Positions 42,060 to 54,449 of a DNA stretch of 59,942 bases are shown piece after piece. Below the pieces are notes generated by a model. That model worked only from the letters and a program-made list of their open reading frames with translations, was not told the origin of the DNA and made no database searches. Origin of the DNA: Priapulus caudatus (taxonomy: Eukaryota > Priapulida > Priapulimorpha > Priapulimorphida > Priapulidae); the NCBI RefSeq assembly GCF_000485595.1, contig NW_014577778.1, forward strand, positions 103,153-163,094, read 5' to 3'. Both the position numbers and the translations under genes were made by a program. Position 1 is the stretch's first letter. The number at the start of each line of letters is the position of its first letter.

Positions 42060-43307
42060 TAGGCCTGCAGGGCCTATAGCTCCTAAAAGCTGCAGGCCCG
42101 CCAGCAAAGCTGGAGGCCCGCCAATTTTGGAGCAGATTACAGCAATAAAATAGCATATCATGTTCTTCCTTGTGTTTATTAGTCATTATCACATTGGTCC
42201 ATAATCATAATCCCTCTGTTTTTCCTTCCTCTCGTCGGATGACTGTTTATGCTTCTTTGCCGGGCCGGGGGCTCACAGTTAAGGAAACGCCACATCGTTG
42301 TTATATGTAGCTCCTTGGTAACTACGACTCTCCACTCTGACAGCAGAGAGACAGACTGACCACTAGTCTGGTACACATCGGGGACTTCTATGGGGGTATG
42401 GGGGGCATGAAATTTTTTGAAAATTATAAGCTTTGAGATGCAATCTAGAGCCATTTCAGGGTACTCCAATAGCTTACAACTAGCAACACATTTGGGTGGA
42501 AAAGGAAAAAATTATGTAAAATTTACCTACTGTAAAATTTTGATGGGCACTGGGGAATTCCGTCTGTGTTGAGTGTGTCGAAAGTAAATGTATTTTGTAG
42601 ACATACAAGCTCTTACGTAGGTAAGCTTTTATTTAGCTACACCCTGTATAAAATGTATATATAGTTTTTCCAAACGTTAAAAACAATATGACACAGTTAA
42701 ACCTGAGTGGTGCGACGAGGCTGTACTGCTGTTTGCATGACTAGTAAAGTAATACCACACTACGTGCTTTGCAGCTACAGTGACTTATGTGTGTTAAAAC
42801 TTGAGACAATTATTATTTACTGTATAATTCAACATGATATATTACCTAAATCTTCTTAATATTATTTTAAAACAGTATACTGATCGTTTGTTAACTACCA
42901 GTGATACTTTATTGTTTACATCCAAACGTGAAATGCGCGGGGATGTGAGAATTACTCCACAACCTAGCGCACGTGAACACTGAACAGTGAGCGTGCTGCA
43001 CGACCCGTGCACGTAAATAAACCCTGGCCAACATAACACAATGTGTAAGGTTCGCTACCACTGGCCAAAAGTTAGCTCCACCCACTTCTTATCGATTTTT
43101 GTTATGCCAACGCTGCTACTGGATTCAGAAACCTGTGCTAACCTGTGCGTCCGAACATGCCACGCACGTTTCTTGAATGCCAACTAAAGTTGATTGCAGT
43201 GGGCAGTCAATAATATGCAGTGGGCGAACGCATTGTTTACATGTATGTCACGGTTTATCACGGATTAGTTTTCAAATAAATACCCCTGGAAGTTAATATG
43301 CATGAAC
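42060..43307. other. no gene recognised; second copy of the 14.5 kb MITE-like repeat at 43115-43205
   Basis: A GCAGGCCCGCCAG/GGAGGCCCGCCA duplication lies at 42091-42124. GGGGGCATGAAATTTTTTG (42400) resembles the GGGGGCATG...AAAATTTT after the first gap (29753). Confidence 0.4.
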
Positions 43308-43362
43308 NNNNNNNNNNNNNNNNNNNNNNNNNNNNNNNNNNNNNNNNNNNNNNNNNNNNNNN
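43308..43362. other. assembly gap (55 N)
   Basis: Run of N, directly followed by the 95-bp duplicate. Confidence 1.
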
Positions 43363-43456
43363 ATTGCAAACAACTTTTTTTCAGCACAACGGCGCTGCAT
43401 ATTGCTGTGTCGTGTCGTGCCGCGTGTGTGGGGACATAGCTTTAGAGGTTTGGTGT
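43363..43456. repeat. 95-bp duplicate of 41935-42029 (Pao gag start)
   Basis: See the partner at 41935. Similarity ends sharply at 43456 (GGTGTA then CCGTG), versus 42029 (GGTGTA then ATCAG). Confidence 0.9.
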
Positions 43457-43495
43457 ACCGTGTAAATGAAATGTTGTTAGAGTATTAGTCAGAGA

Positions 43496-43885
43496 TTATG
43501 AAGGGAAATGATCAATTTGGGTGGAATACAACTTGAAGAACTTCTCAGGACACATTGGAACTTCACATTGTTCACAGTAGTAGTTTGTTTGGTGTTTTTT
43601 CTTCTTTTTACGATCACTACACACGGAGCAGTCAGGATGGTAGGATTTGTCTTCATATTTGCTCGGAAAGTGTCTTTCGACTAGGCGTCTCCTGCGATTC
43701 CGATCCTGCCTGATTGTTTTGTTCCTTGCTGTTTGCTTTATATTCTCTGGAATCAAGCTATCTATCACTGCCCTCCTGAATTTGATCTGAGATAGTTTTT
43801 TTATCAGGAAACTGCTTTCGGTAGGCGACAAAACCGTTGACCAGAGCCGTCTCCATGATGAAGTGAAAAAAAACCTGATACCATT
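43496..43885 (-). pseudogene. piggyBac transposase, C-terminal end
   Basis: Readable blocks: KWYQVFFHFIMETALVNGF and RKQFPDKKTI in one frame; then, after a shift in a run of A, AVIDSLIPE and a basic segment (RQDRNRRRRLVERHF); then the Cys-rich domain CSVCSDRKKKKKH, YYCEQCEVPMCPEKFFKLY. That domain (C-x2-C ... C-x2-C ... C) is the hallmark of piggyBac tails, where it binds the element ends. The catalytic part is absent. It joins the Helitron helicase at about 43885 inside the same open frame. Confidence 0.8.
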
Positions 43886-45534
43886 TCTGGCCTTGATTAC
43901 ATTGGCGTGGAGGCAGCTTATGATGCAGCGAGTGCCGTTAGTGGTCTTGGGTGGCTCCATATTTCGCAGGATCATGATGGGCACACCGATCTTCAGCTTC
44001 AGTAGGTGTGGTGGCATACCAGACAGCTCTAGAGAGCTGAGCAGCTCGACAGGGTAAATGACTGCGTCCTCGTCGCTAATGGCACTGTCGACAGACTTGT
44101 AGATCTTCTCACCACCGAGGAACTCTCCCATGAGCCAGTTGTTGAGCTTGTTGACATTAGTGTTAAGCGGTGAGAGAATCGCACGCTCAGCCAGCCACTC
44201 GGGCCTTACTCCATTTGTGGCCAAGCAAGGGTAGACTTCTGCCTTAAGCTCCTCCAGCATGGAGACGACTTTGCCCAGTCCAGGAGGGATGGTCATGGTG
44301 TCCGGTTCGACTGCAGGTGAAATCTGCGCATTGCCGATTTTCAGTAGCAGCGTCGAGAAGTCGGCAGCCCCTTCATCACCAGACAGGTGCGCTCGCATGT
44401 TGGTGATCAGGTGATTGACAGTGACGTGGCGTCACAGGTGGGATGTCTTCAGGCTGGCATTGACAATGTTCGACCTCGTGCCTCTCTTGACGACAGGAAG
44501 GATCTGCAGTCTTCGCAGAGCAGCGTGAGGATGCCTCCTATGGGTTGCTGGACTCCTGTGATATCCTGCAGTGTGCGGTCTTCAGCTTCATAGGCCGACT
44601 TATGAGTCATCGGGGCCTCATCGACCATGATGACAGCAGCATCTTTGATGACCTTGGCCAATGCTGTTCCACGCTTGATGCTGCATGTTGGCTGTTCTTT
44701 GAGTTGTGTGTCGAGAGGTATCTTGAACGTGCTGTGCAGTGTTCGTCCTCCCTGCAGCAGTGTTGCAGCAATTCTACTGGATGCAGTCGCCAGAGCAATT
44801 TTCCCACCTGAGGGAATCCTTTTGAGGATCGTGGTGATTACAAAGCTCTTGCCTGTGCCTCCCGGTGCTTCTAGAAAGATGATGTTGCTACTCCTGCTGC
44901 CATCGCTGATGTTGCCTTGCTCTACCAGTTCCAGGACTGCATTATAGACCTCACGCTGGTCATCCATCAGGTGCTGTTGGGGGTCGTTAGCCTGGACAGC
45001 CAACTCTTCTTTGTCGTAGTCGACTTCCCTGAAGTACTCTCTTGAGAGTCTCTCTTCTGTGCTTCTCTCCGGTGTAGGTAAGTTATAAGAACTGAGATGA
45101 TGGCCGCTCATCATGATCACCTTGTCCTCGAGGGAGCAAAGTGTAAGGTTGTAGACCTCCTTCGTGTAGTTAGCTACAGGATTGCCGACATTGCGACGAT
45201 GCTGGCACAGGTAGTCTTCCGAGAGGAGGTCACGGAACTGATCCCAGAGGGTGCGTAGATTGCTAGGGAAGCAGGTGGTGAGGATGACTGCCAGGAGACT
45301 CCTGAGGTTTGGTGCAGACTGGCTGAGGCCTGCTTCTTCCATAGCAAGATGCAGGTGCTGGTCATTTTTAAGGAGTCCCCTTGCGAGACACGCTTCGCGG
45401 AAGGACAACTTCTGGCCATGCACGGTTCTCAGAGCGGTGAAGGAGGAGGGGCCATGGACTTCAGTGAGGAGAAGTCGAACGTAGTAACAGTCACCCTGTC
45501 TTGGATCCACCCCAGTCGCTTTACCCCCAGCCAC
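43886..45534 (-). pseudogene. Helitron helicase (PIF1-like), both ends missing
   Basis: Starts in the Helitron N-helicase linker (DPRQGDCYYVRLLL, GPSSFTALRTV, FREACLARGLL). It continues with Walker A (FLEAPGGTGKSFV), TLHSTFKIPL, Walker B (VIMVDEAPMTHK) and, after a frameshift near 44500, ILPVVKRGTRSNIVNASLK, a TGA for the usual Trp, RHVTVNHLITNMRAHLSG, then AERAILSPLNTNVNKLNN and PPHLLKLKIGVPIMILRN. The protein ends at the piggyBac junction, before the last helicase motifs. Helitrons replicate by a rolling-circle mechanism using Rep plus this helicase. The Rep-side fragment lies at 47.0-47.5 kb in the correct order on the same strand. Confidence 0.9.
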
Positions 45535-45539
45535 CCAAC

Positions 45540-47000
45540 CCTAACCCTTCTTACAAAACCATAAGACTCGGCATTCATAATCAAAGTGGCATCTCTAAAT
45601 GGGGCTTGCAGTCCTCGCCAAAAGACAAAAGCCTTTACTGGACATTCGGTCCAGTAAAAAATAGATTTTTAAAATACAGACGAGCTGGACGGGGAATGGG
45701 ATATGTTACTGGACCGAAGAAAAATGATGAAACATTAAACGACATTTCAGGCATCTGCTGTTTGCTGTGTCCTTGTGGACATTATCGTAACATATTATAT
45801 GCTTCGCTGCTGCATCACAGCTATGTTGAACGCGTCCATCGAATAAAGCTGAAAAAACTAGCATTGTTTATTTTTTCAATCCGATTTTCGTGACGTTCGT
45901 ACAATCAGCAATTGCATGTCGAGTATAATGGCCAGCTTTGTCATCTGAATCGTAGGTTTCAGCGCTATTTCTAGGTCCTTTGCCTTGTCCAAGTTGTGTG
46001 AATCTAGGTATAATGCAGTGATAGTACATATGAAAAACTTCCCAATGAATATGTTTTAACGACACAACGTCGATGGTCATCATTGTTCTTTATTTTTCAT
46101 CAATATAAGCAAGCCAATCTGCTTCCTATCGCTTTCCAACACGTCGCGGCCGTAGCACTCCTCCTACGCGCAGTTCGCGGGCGGCGCACCCGAGAGCAGC
46201 TGTCCGGTTTTGGTGCCAATGCTTGGTTTTCCTATTAGATAGAATTTGGTCACCGTTATATAAGATCAGCATAGGGCAGGGATTTTTAGGTTAGGCATAG
46301 TGTTGTAACTTGACGCACGTCTGTAGCCTCTTGCGGTAATTTAGTTATTGTATATGTTACCGAACATCACGTGGTCTGGTAAAGCCATAATTTCTTCACT
46401 GACTGGTTTGTCGCTGACGGTCCGATTCCTTTTGGCGAGGACACTGGGTCTTGATGCCATCAGCTGCTTGTCTGGGATAGGTTCCTACTATGGATATATT
46501 TCCTTTGCATTAGCTGAGGTGGCAAGTTGCGTTCTCTAGAAAAGTTCCATCTTGAAGGCATTGCTATCAAATGTGCAAGCGTAAACAACCAGGTCGCAAT
46601 GTCTTTCTAGGTCTGTTTGATGGTTGAGACAATGTTTTTTGATCCCAAAGAATGTCTCAGTCATTTGTATTCGCGCTTTCTGTAGCTGTTCGACAGTCGA
46701 TTAATTCAGGATCTTTTTTTAGTAGATGGAATTTTCCGGCTGGTTTGTTGACTGCTGTTGTATTCGCACCTCATGTTCAGTCGGCATAATGGGAGTGCTG
46801 TGGTAGACACTTTTTGTGTTAGTCGTTCGTCTCCGCTAGTGCATCTGTCAGATTTATCGTGGTAGTTGGTTAATTGTTTGATCTTTTCTACTCCGTGGTT
46901 GCGGATTAGAAGCGCATGCCCTAGTTCAACTTTATAATATTATATATATATTAACACACAATACACATTCTGCCATGATACTTACTGATCCGATAACATT
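45540..47000. other. no gene recognised; short perfect hairpin
   Basis: TTTACTGGAC / GTCCAGTAAA forms a perfect 10-bp hairpin (45634-45658), and ACTGGACC recurs at 45709. The segment separates the two Helitron pieces and may be an insertion within it. Confidence 0.35.
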
Positions 47001-47027
47001 TCACTTATTAAAATATTAACATCTATT

Positions 47028-47470
47028 TTACTTCTGCTGAATTCTTTTGTCCATTTGTCTGCTTCCATACATCTCTGTTATCTTCGGCTGGCGGTCATCT
47101 CCTTCAATATTACTCCCAACATTGTCCGTGTCATCCCCACTCAAGAGGTTAATGACATTCCACATAAAATTAGAGACTCGCTGTTGAAACATGTACTGCA
47201 GTGACTGGATTGCTACGCAGAGATTCACATATTCCTTACCAATCAAGTAGTAAGAAGTGTACAACCTTTCCATTCTATATTTCAATGGTTTCTATGACTT
47301 CTGGCCAGGGTGACAGTTTCCTTGCAGGCACCTGAATGTGTCATAAAAACCAAGTTGGCAGTCCTAACTGTCTGATCATGCCAAACAAGTCGTTAAGTGT
47401 TTTATTCCAGTATTCTGGTGAACCATCATGAAGTTAAGGATGTAAGGCTGTTGAACACGCCTTCTATATT
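47028..47470 (-). pseudogene. Helitron N-terminal (Helitron_like_N) fragment
   Basis: Minus-strand blocks: [25 protein letters not shown] (Helitron_like_N reads LFAMIRQLGPPTWF), then after a stop WPEVIETIEYRMERLY and YMFQQRVSNFM. The Rep catalytic HUH and Tyr motifs are not visible. Order and strand agree with the helicase remnant at 43.9-45.5 kb. Confidence 0.55.
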
Positions 47471-47619
47471 GCTTATAAAGGTTGTCCAGTGTTTCCCCTG
47501 GCCAAAAAGGTGAGCGAGGCGGAAACGTTTGTGTGTTGTACTGCCTGCTTCGTTCAAACACCAGTGCCCACGGAAACAACCTTCTCTGCTGAATAGCTTG
47601 TAACCGTTGTAAGTTAAGT

Positions 47620-48100
47620 CCGCAGATTCTCCTCCTCTCAGGTGAATCTCTAAGTTCTGCCTAATGGGAGTAAGTCTTCAAGTCCCAATTTCACTACTAA
47701 CGCTGATCCGTTTATCATCTGCTCCGTGAACCGGGCTTTAAGCGTGTGCCTAGGAGTAATATCCGCGTTCTCGCAGTTTGTGCAGGCCCTAAACTAATCT
47801 CCGCGCGTCTTCAAGCATCCAAGACGGGTAAGCGCGGTCGCAGACGTATCAGCGTGTGCCCTATAGTGGTTTGGCTTGACGCTTAATTCGAAAGCACAAT
47901 AGAGACACTGCTACCACAATCGTAAAACTATGGACGCAAAGCCCGAATGAAATTTGGCGGTCTGATTGCGTCCTAAGTACTGGCATTGGGCAATACACTG
48001 AATCACCCACGGCCAAAACTTCTGATCTTTAGCTCTTTATCATTAACAGTAGCTTACTTCGTTGCCTCGCAGGCACGTGGTGTTCTGCTGGATTTTGTGA
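47620..48100. other. no gene recognised; 3' side of the downstream Gypsy copy
   Basis: The 3' LTR of that copy should lie here. I found no match to the LTR at 53288-53620. Confidence 0.3.
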
Positions 48101-48107
48101 CCATGCA

Positions 48108-48800
48108 CTATATAAGCTCTCTGTTGCCTGTGCAACTGGAATGCATCTGCATACTGGACATCTCCGTGGTTTGCAGAATCACATGCGAGTGGCATATTCG
48201 CTTCTCTGCCATGCATCTAAAAAGTAAGGTGTGAACTGGAAGTGTCCATGTGCTGGCTGTACCGGTATGCAACAGAACTCCCCCAGCCTGTTTGTCAGCG
48301 CATTCTGCATGCGCCTGGCCTAGATAACTGCCAAAAGAGAATTTCACGTACTGTGGATGAGCGTGTTCAACAACCCCATTAGATTGCTGGGGTGAAAGCT
48401 GTCGTTACGTGTTTAATTCCCAATAGCTTGTGTAAGCTTACAAATTAACATTAATGCATTACCAAAACTTCCGTGCCATTATCTGTCAAAACATCTCGGG
48501 CACACCATGCCTTGGAATGAACTTGTTTGACAATGACGTTCTGCCACCGTTACTGCCTGTCCATTACTCGGAATCGCCATAAGGCTTCCGGCCAAGACGA
48601 ATTATAAATCTATAAATGTAATGCAGATAAACGATTAGCATTCTGCGAATGGGCAACGGTCCTCATTAAGTCATGGCGACTACCTGTTGATAGTTTTGGC
48701 TGTGTGCGTGTGCTAGCGGTGCACGTACGCGTTGAAATTTTCGGCACGAACAAGTCACACATGACTTGACATATTCGGAAACACCGTAACATTTCGGCCA
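48108..48800 (-). pseudogene. Gypsy integrase remnant
   Basis: Heavily decayed, but these can be read: SQNANRL and WPEA (core start), AERHC, then VLTDNGTEV (second catalytic Asp), and a later STWTLPVHTLLF (usual STGYTPFFLLFG). It follows the RNase H remnant in the expected order. Confidence 0.6.
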
Positions 48801-49258
48801 ATGGTAATTCGTTGTTGTATCTAACTCAAACGTTTAGAAAATCTAAATGTCGCGGAGTAAACATGGTCGTGAAAAAGTGCCATAAGTTTAGAAAACAAGC
48901 TCGCACGTGAACTTCTAACTGAGAATTGTAAAATTATCTTGTCGTCGCGTCTCTATGTGAAATATAATCATGCATCCAGGTAATAATTAATAACAAACCG
49001 TGCATTCGCGTAATGAACAATTATCCACTAAGGCAATGCTTCCTTAACATTGGAATTGAATAATTGTCACTCTGCTTCATTGTTCTAATGTATGCTTAAC
49101 GTGAGATCGTCACTCTTTGTGTGCTGCCTTTGCTGTTTGCCGTGCACTAGCGTTCTCCTGAATGTGTGCGACAATGGTAGGTGGTTGTGAATCACCAAAT
49201 TATCTGTAATTGCTTCGGTAATTTGCTCTCTACACTGTCGTGTTTTGGCGTGGAAGCA

Positions 49259-51715
49259 TCAAACAGCATGAGTTTTCTCTTTGCTTGGCGGTGTGTATAA
49301 GTAAATCGCGATAGAGCGTCTGGCCTGTTTATTGCTTTTTCCGCAGGCCTGTATTTTAAAGTTAGATCGAAATTGTGAAAGTAAACACGCGTGTCCCAAC
49401 GCTGTAACTTCGCGTTGCAGTAATGACTTTGGGCCTCCTAGAAGTAACGGATGTGGGCGATGGTCGAGTAATGCACTCATCGACTTTGACCACCTGTATA
49501 AAATGTTTAGCTTTGAAATCGATCCATAAACTAATGGAGAACACTCTGACGTTCTACTGATTGGACCAACGCATTCGACTTCAGTGAACTTACATTACTC
49601 ATACATGATGCCCTTTCTCTGTTCTGATCATCGCGTTGTGTTAATACGGCACCTAACGCATAACCCGAGGCATCACAATAAAGCGTATATGGTTTATCTG
49701 TATCTGCCAATGCCAAAATTGGTGGTTCTATCATGCGTTTCTTAAGCGTGAGAAATGCTTTTTCTGCCTCTGCAGACCAAACGAAGGGTGTGTCTTTATG
49801 CGTAAGCTGTGTCAATGGTCTAGCTATCGTAGCATAATCTTTAACAAATTTCCTGTAATACCCTGTTAGACCCAAAAGCTGACGTACCCCGGTTGCTGTT
49901 TTTGGTGCGGCTATCTTTTGTATAGCTGTGACCTTCTCTGGGTCAGCTGCAACACCTCTTTCACTGATAATATGACCCAAATACTTGACCTCACGACAAA
50001 GGAAGTTACACTTACTCGCTTTTAAGGTAAGATTCGCTACCCGAAAACGGCGGAAAACTTCTTCTAGGTGTTGTATGTGTTCTTCGAAAGTGGCGCTGTA
50101 CACCATTATATCGTCTAGGTAAGCGATCGCATATTTGTGCTGTAAACCCTCAAGAACATGGTTCATAATTCTTTGATACTGAGCTGGGCTTCCTTTAGCT
50201 CCAAACGGCATGACTCGAAATTCATACAGGCCTCGCGTTGTTACAAATGCTGACTTATGTTGGTCTCGCCTTGCTAATGGTATCTGATGGTAACCACTAC
50301 GCATGTCCAACGAACTGAAAAATTTAGCTTTTCCAAAATTTTGCATTACATCGTCAATTACTGGTAGAGGGAATGCATCGGATCTCGTAACTGAGTTTAA
50401 ACGTCTGTAATCTATACACATTCTCCATTCGCCAGTCTTTTTCTTAACAAGAAGCACCCCTGAACTCCATTCCGACATTGACGGTCTAATTAATCCCGCC
50501 TTTAATAAAGCTTTAACCTGGTCATCTACTTCCCTCTGCTGAGAAATTGACATACGGTACGGAGCAGTTTTGAACGCTGGATGGTTCCCCGTATTAATTT
50601 CCATTTCGTATTCTTTTGCTCGACCCAACTCGGCATCTGTATGCGCAAACGTTGATCTATGTGCCTTTAAGAACGTTAAGAGTCGTGCTCTGTGTTGCGG
50701 ATTAGTTACATGCTTACAATCATAATCAAATTGTTTCTCCGTCTTATTCTCATCCTGCTTCAGCGTGTCAGCCGGTTTCATATTCCTATCTTCCTGTCGA
50801 TGCAAGTGGCTATACCCCCCTTGCCTAATTGCATTAATCGATCGACGCTGTGCTCGATCGCCCATAGTGCCCGATGGAACCGTACGTTCTCTTAGCGCGA
50901 CAGACTTTATACTACGCGTTGTCAGTGGCTCTATAATCGCTACTGTTGCCTTACGCGGCAAGTGAACGCGTGAAACTGATGCATTCCTAACTACGCAATG
51001 TATCGTTCCATTCTTTGTCACCCGATACACAGCTGCTACTACCTGCAGTCCCGGATAACGCCGGCAGATCTTGAGTGCTGCCGATGGCTGCACTAGTACA
51101 TTTGTTCCCACTAGCAAATTCCCACTTACTAGACATTCACAATGAATCGTCTCAAAAGGCTCGATCCACCTGTAGCGTTGCACAGCTGCTACACTGAGTG
51201 GTGGTAATGATATGCGCCTTGCATTGCGACCAAATATAGGAATAACACTATTTCCTATCGACAGACATGCATTCTCAAAATCTACCCTTGCCTTTGTATG
51301 CTTGAGAAAATCCGCGCCTATAAGCACCTGTGTTGATAACCCCTTGATAATATACATGGTACATTTAGACGTAACTCTGCCTATTTTAATGGGTATGGTG
51401 ACACTTCCTTTAACTTCTAACTGGTGTCCTGAGATCGATATCAAGTCTGCTTTATCTGCACTAGAGAAATTCGCAGCCTCTGTAACACGCTCTGCCAGTC
51501 TTTGCCAAACCGCTTCAGCTAAAAGAGTACACTCGAATCCCGTATCTATTAGTGCCGTAAGTGTAATCCCGGCTACTCGAATATTGCAGTATGGCCTTAC
51601 GGTTAACGCTCCAGCAACCGTGGCTGACGGTACGCTTAACACGGCTTTGTCACTATGAACGTGATGATTGCGTGTACGTCGGCATTCATAAGCGAAGTGA
51701 CCCTGTGTTCTGTAT
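49259..51715 (-). pseudogene. Gypsy pol: zinc knuckle, protease, reverse transcriptase, RNase H
   Basis: The main frame is open from about 51715 to 49531. In order: a knuckle remnant (TQGHFAYECRR) and aspartic protease (LTALIDTGFECTLL). Then comes reverse transcriptase, with TAPYRMSISQQREVD, WRMCIDYRRLNSVT, LDMRSGYHQIPLA and the catalytic AYLDDIMVYS, followed by the connection (GLTGYYRKFVKDYA). RNase H follows (YTLYCDASGYALGAVLTQ). At 49620 the frame slips; the end of RNase H is still seen as LLLGGPKS and ACGKSNKQARR down to 49259. The Arg-Thr-Lys charged linker between protease and RT holds no extra domain. The long intact frame suggests a fairly recent insertion, with decay concentrated at the integrase end. 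Confidence 0.92.
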
Positions 51716-52403
51716 GTACGCGATTCGCCCTGCGAACGTAACTGTGGAACGTTTTCACGAGTTATGTCTCCGCCTATCTCCCCTTACGTCTAGTCTCATT
51801 ACTGTCTGTAGTGGTCTGTCTCCTGCGTATCGAAAGTTCTCGTTCCAAAACCGATTGTCTCACAGCTAATCCGATCGCATCCTGTAATTTGCATACTTTA
51901 TGTGACAACAATAGATTCTGTATAGCTACGCTGTTCAGCCCGTTCAAAAATATGTCTTGTATCGCTATTTCCGCTAGCCTGATTAGACGGTCTGCATAAG
52001 TTCGTATTTCCTCACATTACTTTTGACGGAAACTTTCTAACTGTCTATCTGCTATTAAACCTTTCAATGGGTCTCTAAACTGCGAGCATAAAGCTTCATA
52101 ATAACTCTTCCAAGTAAGTTCGGCAGTCTCCGAGAGTAAACGGCGCATAAAGTCAGCAGCAGGTCCGTGCAATGTGCTTATAGCAAAATTCATGAGCTCG
52201 CTATCAGATAATTTTAATTAAATTTGAACCCATGCTAAGGCTGCATGCCATTGCGTAAAGGTGGGTCGTAATCTACGTTCTTGAAGTTGTTCCCCCGAAA
52301 ATTTCGGCATTTCTCGACGCAATTCCGAAATCCGTGCGCTATGAGCTAAACTGTTGACACTGTCAAGTGATGGCTTAACTCCTTGTATAAAAACACGTGC
52401 CAT
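51716..52403 (-). pseudogene. Gypsy gag
   Basis: The ATG at 52403 begins MARVFIQGVKPSLDSV and has a good ACGATGG context. After a stop at 52218 the gag core continues: FMRRLLSETAELTWKSYYEA, LCSQFRDPLKGLIADR, a stop, then EEIRTYADRLIRLAEIAI and a basic Arg-rich segment before the zinc knuckle. Gag forms the intracellular particle. Two stops are visible. Confidence 0.7.
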
Positions 52404-53272
52404 CGTTTCTTTGGTTAATTCCGTTATGGCTAACGTAATAAAATAATAAGATGTTGAGGGTGGTGGAAATGCAGCGGAGGTAGAGTTATATAGGTAGGGG
52501 AAAGTGCTGTAATATTTCGCTAAGTAATACGTGCGTACCTTTCAAAGTGGTTTGAAAGCTATCGCTTTAATTTTAATAACGAAATCTATCTATGCCAACA
52601 CAAGAATTTGTTTCACTCACCCCTCTTTGTTAAAGCTGTCTTGAGCTTAAGCTTGAAAAGTTTAAAGCGCGTTTCCAATCTTTCGTGATCTGCCAAGTGC
52701 CTCGCTGTCTGGTTGTCCCTGGCAACGCTCTCAAATCAATACTTCAGTGCCTCGACTCTGCAGCTGCTTCCCGTCTTCGTATGCAACGCTTGCTTGCGTC
52801 GACTATCGAGCGGATCAAATCATCAGCATGACGTACTCCATTTAATTCTTGCTTCTTGCATTATCCAGGTCGTACTTATGCGAATTTGTTCTGTTTTATA
52901 TATATATGTGCGTTCTCTGTCGCATCATATCACTGTTCGTCTGCATTGTCATACAATGCCCGTATGCTAGCAATCTTTGCTGCCCCGCTTGCTCGATAGC
53001 CATGACATAGCAAGTCTGAGTTCTGGCTTATATATGCGTTATTCGCATCATCATATCACTTCACGTATGCCCGCAGCACGAATAAGTCTCTGCAGGGTGT
53101 GCTACGCATATCAATGTTTATTTCTTCTGTCTTCCTCTTCTTCCTCTTATTTTTCTTCATCTTCTCCTTCATCCTACGTTGTGTTTACTCAATGTTCGAC
53201 GCGTGCATCATACACGGTAGATTCGTCTTCTTCCTCCTGCGTTGTTTTGCAAAGAAATACTCAGTTCATCCT

Positions 53273-53287
53273 GGTCACGGCACCAAA
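53273..53287 (-). promoter_or_regulatory. Gypsy primer binding site
   Basis: On minus, TTTGGTGCCGTGACC directly follows the CTACA end of the LTR; TGGTGCCGTGACC is a common retroelement primer site. About 0.87 kb of pyrimidine-rich leader separates it from the gag ATG. Confidence 0.65.
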
Positions 53288-53620
53288 TGTAGCCCTGGTA
53301 TTCTGCTGTTACTCTAACTCGTCGGTCGGTGATCGTAGACAATGATGGTCGAAGAGGTTGTGTATGTTATATCAGATTTAGACGTCTTTATTGGAATACA
53401 TATGTGCTGCAGCTTACATGCGTGGGTCGGGTAGCCATTGCCCCACCCGACTCTCTCGAACCTTCTTTCCTCTTTCTTATATATCTATCACCGTCTGCCA
53501 TACGGCACCGCTCATTATAACCAATCATCAGCTCGCATGCCGTATTGATTTCCTATACTTCCGCTAGCCGGGTGAAACATGTTCGGACAGGTGACTTTGA
53601 GTCATCAGCAGCTGTTGCCA
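53288..53620 (-). repeat. Gypsy LTR, probably shared by two tandem copies
   Basis: On minus it starts TGGCAACAGC after a purine tract AAAAGGGG (53621-53628). It has a TATA-like TATATAAGAAAG (about 53485) and an AATAAAGACG polyadenylation signal (about 53385), and ends GGGCTACA before the primer site. So it has a 3'-LTR context (polypurine tract) on one side and a 5'-LTR context (primer site) on the other. A start at 53681 (TGTGGAGACG) is the alternative. Confidence 0.6.
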
Positions 53621-54310
53621 CCCCTTTTACCGCGTTGCATCATCTCCGCTATGACGCAGTGACAATTCTCGTCTCCACATCAATATTTCTTATGTAAGTC
53701 TTAACGGGTAATAAGTCTAGGGTAAACACAATTGTCCAGGAACTTTGCGTAATAGCCAGATTACCTCTAGGAATAAATTATTCAGTTCTTACTAATGTGA
53801 TGGTTAGCAAGAGCGTCGCCGCAAATAGATGCGTAGTTTTGCATAGCAGTTGGTTTCTGGAAAGAATAAAACAGAAATAAAAAATAAATGAAGACTAAAA
53901 TAACGAGGTGCTATGAACTCTCAGTGTTCGATACAATACTGCTCTTACAGTACTCCCTTTATGCTGCGCAGCATTTTGTTGTTGTCTGTGTGTAGGGGTT
54001 ATAATAGAAATATCATTAGTAGTTGATCTAATTACTGCTTTAAGCTTGTCGCATAAGCTTCAGCAACCTGGTAGGTGTGCACTCCTACCAAGGCACTTGG
54101 CTGTTCAACGCGAATTAAGTACCGCTTATTTAACCTGTTCTTAATCTGCGGAAGTCGGCTGAGTGGCCTCCTGCATGGAGTGTCCCGGCACTAGTTTTGC
54201 TAAAGGTACGAGGTCACTCTCGCTGAAATCATTGTCGGATGATGCTTGCTCCTGTAGGTTTTCATCGTCTGAGTCTTCGGTGGAGCTATCTGTGGATGAG
54301 GGTGCCGCCA
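53621..54310. other. 3' region of the upstream Gypsy copy, no clear gene
   Basis: Between the polypurine tract and the Mutator-like insertion. A minus-strand frame at 54141-54310 is acidic (STEDSDDENLQEQ, DNDFSESDLV). It is out of frame with the integrase end at 57411 by one base once the insertion is removed, so its status is uncertain. Confidence 0.4.
54302..54310. repeat. 9-bp target-site duplication, left copy
   Basis: GTGCCGCCA, identical to 57411-57419, directly outside the left terminal repeat. Confidence 0.9.
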
Positions 54311-54414
54311 GCGAATTTACAATTCCAAAACAGGATTGCAATAGCAAATATTTCTAGCCTTCTGATTGGTCAATCGCAGTTAGTATAGGAAATATTTCTA
54401 GCCTTCTGATTGGC
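54311..54414 (+). repeat. left terminal inverted repeat of the Mutator-like element
   Basis: Includes two tandem copies of TTTCTAGCCTTCTGATTGG, each with a CCAAT-type box (inverted). Its partner is 57306-57410. Confidence 0.9.
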
Positions 54415-54449
54415 TTTCCTCTATCACGTGTACTACTTACACATTCATC

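Noticed and set aside
45501-45893. Plus-strand ORF of 130 codons
   Set aside because: No recognisable domain, no splice or start context, and it overlaps the Helitron edge; probably chance.
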